Shown here piece after piece: positions 56,480 to 64,000 of a stretch of 64,000 bases of DNA. The translations under genes were made by a program, and so were the position numbers. The notes under the pieces are model-generated. The model ran no database searches. It had not been told where the DNA came from and worked only from the letters and a program-made list of their open reading frames with translations. How positions within the stretch are numbered: the first letter of the stretch is position 1; every line of letters begins with the position of its first letter. The stretch lies in the NCBI GenBank assembly GCA_018242215.1, contig JAFECG010000024.1:186001-250000 (forward strand). The letters are read 5' to 3'. This DNA comes from Pseudomonadota bacterium. GTDB taxonomy: Bacteria > Pseudomonadota > Alphaproteobacteria > Rhizobiales > Hyphomicrobiaceae.

Positions 56480-56767
56480 TTACACGCCTTCGACGATGGT
56501 GATGTCGATTGAGCCGGCGCCGTGGCGAAGCGCCTTGGCCTCGGCGTATTCCGGCGACGTCGCATAGCCGCGGGCGTGCTCATAGCTTGGGAATTCGAGG
56601 ACGACGTTGCGCGTCGTGCCGTTGCCTTCCATTACTTCGCTCTTGCCGCCGCGCACGATCGGCTTGCCCTCATACTTGTCGAGCGCGATTTTCGATTTCG
56701 CCACGTACTGCGCCCACTTGTCGGGGTCGGTGACGGTGGCGTGGGCGATGACGTATCCCTTCGGCAT
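56480..56767 (-). CDS. DUF1330 domain protein
   Basis: This 95-residue protein has [27 protein letters not shown], and [27 protein letters not shown], the full DUF1330 pattern (dimeric ferredoxin-like fold). Function unknown. Single gene. Confidence 0.88.
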   Translation of the reverse strand: MPKGYVIAHATVTDPDKWAQYVAKSKIALDKYEGKPIVRGGKSEVMEGNGTTRNVVLEFPSYEHARGYATSPEYAEAKALRHGAGSIDITIVEGV

Positions 56768-56874
56768 AGATTTTTTCTTTCGTTGAACGCAAAGCGTCGC
56801 ATTTCGGACGAGGAGCCATAGCCGGATCGGCGGCGCTTCGGCAACCCGTCAGGCTTTGCGCAGGTGAATCAGGC

Positions 56875-57879
56875 TTACTTCACGATGGATTGCAGGGCGC
56901 CGAGGGCCGTGTCGCTGCTGGTTGCGATGGACTGCGTGCGCGGGGTGGGTCTGGCGGGTGTCGAGGTCCAGGAGCCCGAAACGAAAGCGTCCCAGCCGGA
57001 GCTGCTGACGATGACGCCCTTGAGCTTCTGGCCTTGGGCTTCGAGATCGGGATCGGCGTTCACCAGTCGCTTCCTGACGCGCGGCGATATCGGTGCCAAT
57101 CGCTTGCCGATCAAGACAGGGCAGGCAGCATTGGGATCGTCGCCGACGGAGGTCAGGGGATTGACCACGTAGCGCTTGCCGCACATGCCGATCTCGGGAG
57201 GTTGGCGTGTGCGGGCGAAGTCGTCATAGGCTTCTTTCAACGGTCCCCACGTTTCGCGCGCGGGATTATCCGCGTGGCGCTTCACGTTCGCAGCCGTCAT
57301 GCGGAATGGAAAGATATGAACCGGGATGGACGTTTCGCCGGCGGCCAGCGCGTCGCGGACGAAGGCGTAGATCTCTTCGATGCCGTTGTCCGACATCGCA
57401 AAGCAGCCGACGCTGCGGCAATCGCCATGCACCATGATGTAGCTGCCGGTGCGGCCGAGCGCGCGATCGAGTGCGTTCGGATAACCGATGTTGAAGGCCA
57501 AGTGGTATTTGCTGGTCGGATTCATGCGCCCGGCGGTTACGCTGTAGAAGCCTTCCGGTGACATGCTGTCGCCCATCTCGCGCTTCGGCCCGAGCGTTCC
57601 GCCCCAATTGCAGACCGGGAATGTCTTGATCAGCGCGTAGCGGCCGTTCGTGCGTGCCTTCCAGACTTCAAGCTCGGACTCTTCCTTGAAGACGCGGATA
57701 TAGACCGGAGCGCCCTCGGGAATGTCTTTCAGGAGAAGGGCGGCTTCGACGGACGAGGGCAGCGGTTTCTCGGCGGCTATTTCGTCGGCGCGGGCAACGG
57801 GGGCCAGCAACTGCCCGATGACGGTGATCGCCATTGCAAGCAAACGAACTTGCGCACAGACGTGCCGAAGCCGACGCAT
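56875..57879 (-). CDS. L,D-transpeptidase of the YafK type
   Basis: This 334-residue exported protein has a signal (VRLLAMAITVIGQLLAPVARA) and a YkuD domain: PVYIRVFKEESELEVWK, FPVCNWGGTLGPKREMGD, and the active-site YIMVHGDCRSVGCFAM. This is the YafK/DpaA branch, members of which may remove Braun-type lipoproteins from peptidoglycan rather than cross-link it. About 110 C-terminal residues have no clear domain. Single gene. Confidence 0.87.
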   Translation of the reverse strand: MRRLRHVCAQVRLLAMAITVIGQLLAPVARADEIAAEKPLPSSVEAALLLKDIPEGAPVYIRVFKEESELEVWKARTNGRYALIKTFPVCNWGGTLGPKREMGDSMSPEGFYSVTAGRMNPTSKYHLAFNIGYPNALDRALGRTGSYIMVHGDCRSVGCFAMSDNGIEEIYAFVRDALAAGETSIPVHIFPFRMTAANVKRHADNPARETWGPLKEAYDDFARTRQPPEIGMCGKRYVVNPLTSVGDDPNAACPVLIGKRLAPISPRVRKRLVNADPDLEAQGQKLKGVIVSSSGWDAFVSGSWTSTPARPTPRTQSIATSSDTALGALQSIVK

Positions 57880-58024
57880 ACCGATCTTGAACCCCGCCTA
57901 CTCATACCCGTGGGCCATCCGGAAGCTAACTTCCAAGACGGTTAAGGGGAGGTAAACGCCGACTATGGGCGGGACATGTTGAGAGGTGGGCGAGGATGTG
58001 GCAAGGCCATGATCGGCCATCGTA

Positions 58025-58729
58025 TTATCGCACTCTGGCGATGTGCTCGAGGAAGGACTCGGCGGCCGCTTTCGGGTCTTTGGCGGCGTTGATGGGGCGG
58101 CCGACGACAATGTGATTGGCGCCGAAGCCGATGGCCTCTTCAGGTGTCGTGACGCGGCTCTGATCTCCAGCGTCGGCTCCGGGTAGGCGAATGCCGGGGG
58201 TGACGATCAGGAAATCGGGGCCTGTCTCCGCGCGCACGGCAGCGGCTTCCTGGCCCGAAGCGATGACGCCGTCGAAGCCCGCCATCTCGGCCATACGGGC
58301 ACGGCCGACGACAAGGCCGGACGGCGTTGCCGAGATTCCCTGTTCATCCAGGTCGGTTTGATCGAGGTTCGTCAGAACGGTGACGGCAAGAAGCTTCAGG
58401 TTCGAAGCGCCGCGTCCGATGACGGCGGCTTTGAGCGTTTTGGTGTCGTGGCCGTGGACGGTGGTGAAATCGATGCCGAGCGCGGCAGCGTTCGCGACGG
58501 CACGTTCAACCGTGTTGCCAATGTCCAAGAATTTGAGATCGAGGAAGACGCGCTTGCCGTCATCCTTCAATTCGCGCGCCAGCTTCAGGCCATCGGTGAA
58601 GAGAAGCTCCAAGCCGATTTTGTAGAAGCTCACGGTCTCGCCCAGCCGATCGACGAGAGCGCGCGCGGCTTCGTACGAGGGCAGGTCGAGGGCGACGATC
58701 AGCTTGTCTCGCGTGGCTGCGTCGATCAT
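58025..58729 (-). CDS. pyrF: orotidine 5'-phosphate decarboxylase
   Basis: PyrF makes UMP from OMP, the last step of pyrimidine synthesis. The 234-residue barrel has LIVALDLPSYEAA, FLDLKFLDIGNTV with the catalytic D-x-K-x-x-D, VTVHGHD-like TTVHGHDTKTL, and VTPGIRLPG. Standard length. It is 12 bases after the FMN reductase gene on the same strand, so both may be one transcript. Confidence 0.95.
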   Translation of the reverse strand: MIDAATRDKLIVALDLPSYEAARALVDRLGETVSFYKIGLELLFTDGLKLARELKDDGKRVFLDLKFLDIGNTVERAVANAAALGIDFTTVHGHDTKTLKAAVIGRGASNLKLLAVTVLTNLDQTDLDEQGISATPSGLVVGRARMAEMAGFDGVIASGQEAAAVRAETGPDFLIVTPGIRLPGADAGDQSRVTTPEEAIGFGANHIVVGRPINAAKDPKAAAESFLEHIARVR

Positions 58730-58741
58730 CGAAAATTCCTC

Positions 58742-59341
58742 TTAGCTGTGCAGCACGCGGGCGGCACGGGCGAGCTTCTGAATGACGGCCTTGAACTGCT
58801 CCGTCTGGTCCTTGTTCTTGAGGTGCCCGTGTTCGTCATAGGAATCGTTGGCGCGGGGCAGCGCGAACTGTTCAGGCAACACGAGGGCGCCAATGCCGAG
58901 TTCCAATATGGCGCGGACGTGCATCAGTCCGCGCAAGCCGCCCAGTCCGCCGCCGGAGGCGGACGCCAACGCGAAGACGCGCGTGCGATAAACTTCCAGC
59001 GGAGCCTCGCCCTCGTCGCGCACGTGGCTCACCCAATCGATCGTGTTCTTCAGGAGCGGCGTGATGGAGGCGTTGTATTCCGGGCAGACGATCATAACGC
59101 CGGTGTGCGCCTTCATCAGATTTTTGAGCTTGTGGGCGTTTTCGGGCTGGCCCGATTCCGCTTCGAGATCGCCGTTGTAGATCGGCATCGGATAGTCGGC
59201 GAGATCCACGAAGGTCGCGGGGATGCTGTTGGCCTCGGCGATCATCGCGCCAAGCTTCGCCAAGCGCTTGTTGAACGAATTGGCGCGGGTGCTGCCTGCG
59301 AAGAAGAGAAGGCGCGGATCGGGCGCGGATGCGTCTGTCAT
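58742..59341 (-). CDS. NADPH-dependent FMN reductase family protein
   Basis: This 199-residue flavodoxin-fold protein has LLFFAGSTRANSFNKRLAKL (FMN phosphate loop), DLADYPMPIYNGDLE, and VCPEYNASITPLLKNTIDWVS, as in ChrR/AzoR-like reductases. Substrate is unknown; quinones or metals are possible. Followed by pyrF at 12 bases. Confidence 0.87.
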   Translation of the reverse strand: MTDASAPDPRLLFFAGSTRANSFNKRLAKLGAMIAEANSIPATFVDLADYPMPIYNGDLEAESGQPENAHKLKNLMKAHTGVMIVCPEYNASITPLLKNTIDWVSHVRDEGEAPLEVYRTRVFALASASGGGLGGLRGLMHVRAILELGIGALVLPEQFALPRANDSYDEHGHLKNKDQTEQFKAVIQKLARAARVLHS

Positions 59342-59377
59342 AGAGTGGGTAGGTCCGGTCTAAAGGGTCGGAGTCGC

Positions 59378-59480
59378 CTCATCTGCCCCTTCGGGGCACC
59401 TTCTTCCGACGGGAGAAGGAAAGCAGTGTTCTCCTTTCCCGAAACGGGAGAGGATGCCCGAAGGGCAGGTGAGGGACTTC
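59378..59480. repeat. dispersed repeat, CTCCTTTCCCGAAACGGGAGAGG type, copy 2
   Basis: The second copy of the family at 44950. It has a second inner hairpin (CTGCCCCTTCGGGGCA). The tail 59443-59479 agrees at 36 of 37 positions with copy 1. It lies between the FMN reductase and dnaJ genes. Confidence 0.8.
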
Positions 59481-59550
59481 GAGACTAGCGTTTCGTGAGC
59501 CGGACCCTAGCGGTTTTTGAGACCTTGACAAGAATGCGGTTTGACAGCGG

Positions 59551-60696
59551 TCAGCCGCTCTTGCCTTCGAAGAATTCCTTGACGCGGGAGAAAAAGCCGG
59601 CGCTTTCCGGACTCGTCTCCTTGTGGCTCAAACGCTCGAACTCTTCGAGCAGTTCGCGCTGCTTGCGCGTGAGGTTCTTCGGCGTCTCGACGTCGACCTC
59701 GATGTACATGTCGCCGGAGACCTTGGCGCGCAGTACCGGCATGCCCTTGCCGCGCAGACGGAACTGCTTGCGGCTTTCGGTGCCTTCTGGGATTTTCACG
59801 CGCGTCGTCGTGCCTTCGAGGGTGGGCACGTCGATCTGTCCGCCAAGAGCGGCGGTCGTCATCGAGATCGGCACCTTGCAGAAGATGTCGGCCCCGTCGC
59901 GCTGGAAGAACTCGTGCGGCTTGATCGAGAGGAAGATGTAAAGGTCGCCGGGCGTGCCGCCGCGAAGACCGGCTTCGCCCTCGCCGGCGAGCCTGATGCG
60001 AGTGCCATCCTCGACGCCGGCTGGAATATTTACGGAAAGCGTGCGCTCTTTCTGGACGCGGCCGGAGCCTGCGCAATCAACGCATGGATCGTCGATCATC
60101 TCGCCGCGACCCTGACATGCCGGGCAGGTGCGCTCGATCGTGAAGAAACCCTGGCTGGCGCGGACTTTGCCGATGCCGCCGCAGGTGGTGCAGGTCTTGG
60201 CCTTGGTGCCGGGCTTGGCGCCCGTTCCGGAACAGGTCTCGCATTTGACGCTGGCGGGTACGCGAATCTGTGCGGTCTTGCCGGTATAAGCTTCGGCCAA
60301 CGTGATTTCGAGATTGTAGCGGAGGTCGGCGCCGGCTTCGCGTCCCGAGCGTGAGCGCCCCTGTCCGCGCCGGCCGCCCATGAACTCGCCGAAGAGATCG
60401 TCGAAGATGTCGGACATCGAGGAGGCGAAGTCGGGACCGAAGCCGGGACCGCCACGGCCGCCCATGCCACCTTCGAACGCAGCGTGGCCAAACTGATCGT
60501 ACGCCGCGCGCTTCTGCGGATCTTTCAGAGCCTCATAGGCTTCATTGAGCTCCTTGAAGCGGCGCTCGGCTTCCTTGTCACCGGCATTGCGGTCGGGGTG
60601 GTATTCCTTTGCACGGCCCCGATAGGCGGATTTGATCTCGATATCGGTGGCGCTCCGCTTGACGCCGAGAATCTCGTAGTAATCGCGCTTAGCCAT
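59551..60696 (-). CDS. dnaJ: chaperone DnaJ
   Basis: DnaJ brings substrates to DnaK and stimulates its ATPase. The 381-residue protein has a J-domain ([20 protein letters not shown] with KEYHPDRN), a Gly-rich linker, four zinc repeats [24 protein letters not shown] and CVDCAGSG, and the C-terminal substrate domain. Type I, full length. Downstream of dnaK by 167 bases. Confidence 0.97.
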   Translation of the reverse strand: MAKRDYYEILGVKRSATDIEIKSAYRGRAKEYHPDRNAGDKEAERRFKELNEAYEALKDPQKRAAYDQFGHAAFEGGMGGRGGPGFGPDFASSMSDIFDDLFGEFMGGRRGQGRSRSGREAGADLRYNLEITLAEAYTGKTAQIRVPASVKCETCSGTGAKPGTKAKTCTTCGGIGKVRASQGFFTIERTCPACQGRGEMIDDPCVDCAGSGRVQKERTLSVNIPAGVEDGTRIRLAGEGEAGLRGGTPGDLYIFLSIKPHEFFQRDGADIFCKVPISMTTAALGGQIDVPTLEGTTTRVKIPEGTESRKQFRLRGKGMPVLRAKVSGDMYIEVDVETPKNLTRKQRELLEEFERLSHKETSPESAGFFSRVKEFFEGKSG

Positions 60697-60786
60697 GGTG
60701 CGATGTTCTATGACCCGTTAGGTGCATGTTGCTGGTCGGTGGAAGTCGCAACAATAACAAGCGATAATTTCGGATAATTTCAACTT

Positions 60787-60849
60787 TTCGCCCTCAGGTC
60801 GGCCGCGGCATCCTGAAAAAGGGGTGCGCTGGGCCAGCCCGAGGGCGAA
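60787..60849 (-). promoter_or_regulatory. inverted repeat between dnaK and dnaJ
   Basis: TTCGCCCTC (60787-60795) and GAGGGCGAA (60841-60849) are perfect nine-base arms 45 bases apart, with GGCC-rich inner parts. It lies right after the dnaK stop and may lower read-through to dnaJ. There is no T run close enough for a simple terminator. Confidence 0.45.
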
Positions 60850-60863
60850 TCTAAGTTCAACTT

Positions 60864-62792
<1,929 letters not shown>

Positions 62793-63141
62793 TCGCGTCA
62801 ATCCTTCTCAGTTGCGGCAGACCGGGTGGACCCTGTTTGGCATCCAACGTGCCTCCCCTTCGAGAGGTCAGAGGCACCGGTCCCCAGGATTTCAATTGTG
62901 TGACCGACGGTTATATAGGGGTCTGTTTTGGGCGTGCAACGCTTCTTATCCCTCCCATAGATCAACTTTATCGCCCTTCAATTGCATTGCGGCTGCGGCG
63001 CTCGCTTTGACAAAGCTCATCGTTTTCAAGCTTTTTCCGCGATTGGCACCCTTTACCGTTCTTTATTTCGGTCGCTCAGATATGCGGGCGACGTTTGCAA
63101 ATTTCTAACGATGGCGACACGTCGCAGCCTGCCTCCCTTAC
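62793..63141 (-). promoter_or_regulatory. dnaK upstream region: promoter and leader hairpin
   Basis: In this 349-base gap the minus strand has TTGCAC (62939-62934) and TATATA (62917-62912) with 16 bases between, a fair sigma-70-like promoter; a heat-shock sigma site may overlap it. The leader of about 110 bases contains a stem GTGCCTC/GAGGCAC (62849-62855 with 62871-62877). No CIRCE inverted repeat is seen although hrcA is near. The part from 62945 to 63141 shows nothing. Confidence 0.5.
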
Positions 63142-63783
63142 TCAGGCCGCGGATGGCGGTGGTTCCTCCGGCGCCGCCTCGTCCACCTTCCCCGATTTCG
63201 GACCTCCGCGCGAGACGACGACCATGGCGGGCCGCAAATTGCGATCATCGATCATGTAGCCGACCTGGTAGACCTGCAGCACTGTTCCTGCCGGGACGCT
63301 GGTATTTTCCTGCTCCATAACGGCCTGATGATGGTGAGGATCGAAAGGCTTTCCGGCGGGATCTATGATGCGGACGCCGTGGCGTTCGAGTGCGGTCTTG
63401 TAATCGCGTTCGGCGAGGACGACACCATCGAGAAGCGTCTTCAGCGCCGGGTCATTTTCGACGGCATCCTTCGGCACGGCGGCGATGGCGCGCTGGAAAT
63501 TGTCGCCGACCGTCAGGATATCCTTTGCGAACCTCGTGATCGCATACTTCGCCGTCTCTTCTTTTTCCCTTTCGAGGCGGCGGCGGACGTTCTCGGTCTC
63601 GGCCACCGCGCGCAGGTACTGGTCCTGCTTGGCGGCAATTTCCTCTGATTTCTTCTCGAGGTCGGTCTGCAGGGCGCCGATCATCGCCTTGAGCTGGTCG
63701 GCGTCGACCTGCCCTGTTTCGGCGCGTGATGCGGCGGACGGCGATGGAACGGTTTCGTCGTTGGGCTTCTTGTCGTCGCTCAT
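63142..63783 (-). CDS. grpE: nucleotide exchange factor GrpE
   Basis: GrpE releases ADP from DnaK. The 213-residue protein has a long coiled coil (LQTDLEKKSEEIAAKQDQYL, RAVAETENVRRRLEREKEE), then FAKDILTVGDNFQRAI, and the beta domain with PFDPHHHQAVMEQE and VLQVYQVGYMIDDRNLRPAMVVVS. The ATG at 63783 has GAAGAG upstream. Upstream of dnaK and after hrcA. Confidence 0.97.
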   Translation of the reverse strand: MSDDKKPNDETVPSPSAASRAETGQVDADQLKAMIGALQTDLEKKSEEIAAKQDQYLRAVAETENVRRRLEREKEETAKYAITRFAKDILTVGDNFQRAIAAVPKDAVENDPALKTLLDGVVLAERDYKTALERHGVRIIDPAGKPFDPHHHQAVMEQENTSVPAGTVLQVYQVGYMIDDRNLRPAMVVVSRGGPKSGKVDEAAPEEPPPSAA

Positions 63784-63895
63784 TTTTCTCTTCGCTGACA
63801 AAGCTTATGGAAAAATCCGGGTGCCGGGATATCGGCCGCTGGCCCGCAAAAATCAAGGCGATTCAAATATGCGTCCTTGCGCTGCTTCAAAGTCT

Positions 63896-64000
63896 TCAGC
63901 CGATGAGGCGGCTCATGAGCTTGGCCGTATAATCGACCATCGGAATGATCCGCGCGTAATTGAGCCGCGTCGGGCCTATGACGCCCAGAACGCCGACGAC
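63896..64000 (-). CDS. hrcA: heat-inducible repressor HrcA, 3' part
   Basis: The frame is open to the window edge and ends at TGA 63898-63896. The 34 residues read [19 protein letters not shown] and then [15 protein letters not shown], the C-terminus of HrcA, the repressor that binds CIRCE. It is 112 bases before grpE in the usual order hrcA-grpE. Too short for other statements. Confidence 0.9.
   Translation of the reverse strand, partial: VVGVLGVIGPTRLNYARIIPMVDYTAKLMSRLIG

Overview
The window is a chromosomal segment of an alphaproteobacterium of the Rhizobiales (Hyphomicrobiales), most like Hyphomicrobium or a close relative. Evidence for this is the trxB-lsrB pair, the hslU/hslV/hisB/DUF2628/hisH/hisA/hisF neighbourhood, a phasin gene, GTTC-N7-GTTC (alphaproteobacterial LexA-type) sites, and high-GC coding with small scattered palindromic repeats. 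No tRNA, rRNA, CRISPR array or prophage is visible.

Layout. 1-8700: end of one yciB-like gene and a second intact one, a MarR regulator, asd (broken by an in-frame TAG directly after the catalytic Cys codon), leuB, an M23 peptidase, gpmA, dapB, ppa. 8.8-16.7 kb: GNAT, phasin, Pif1-like helicase, typA, a site-2 protease, a molbindin. 16.7-20.3 kb: aguA-aguB (agmatine to putrescine) and argG. 20.4-24.8 kb: a DsbA-fold isomerase, an Ala/Lys/Pro-rich exported protein, a phasin-like orphan, rlmN. 24.9-40 kb: hslU-hslV, then the his genes hisB, hisH, hisA, hisF, with nth after them. 41-51 kb: leuD and leuC, lsrB-trxB, an MFS permease, radC, map. 52-58 kb: rplS, trmD, two L,D-transpeptidases. 58-64 kb: pyrF, and the chaperone cluster hrcA (partial)-grpE-dnaK-dnaJ, read right to left.

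The most unusual region is an accessory island of about 5.5 kb (30.06-35.59 kb) that splits hisH from hisA. It holds two small tandem proteins that look like the SinR/Cas2-like ferredoxin fold, preceded by two GTTC-N7-GTTC sites (candidate SOS boxes). It also holds a complete IS1595-family transposon whose ends I could fix exactly: 25-bp inverted repeats at 31268-31292 and 34692-34716 (24/25 matching), and an identical 8-bp target duplication TAAAACCT on both sides. Besides the transposase the transposon carries four passenger genes: a small helix-turn-helix protein, a 57-residue protein, and an abutting pair made of a DUF3800 protein (RNase H-like fold family) and a protein with a HEPN-type R-x4-H motif (RNKTMH). 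This pair is a candidate mobile RNA-targeting defence or toxin-like cassette. A non-coding segment of the transposon is packed with perfect inverted repeats. To the right of the transposon lie a chromosomal relative of its HTH passenger and a frameshifted remnant gene.

Other points: rplS encodes an L19 with a helix-hairpin-helix tail of about 80 residues; the phasin promoter and the phasin-like orphan share a TGCATTGCAACA motif (possible PhaR site); several clear intrinsic terminators are present; two families of dispersed palindromic repeats occur between genes. Starts given below often differ from the longest open frame because I chose them by ribosome-binding site and family length.
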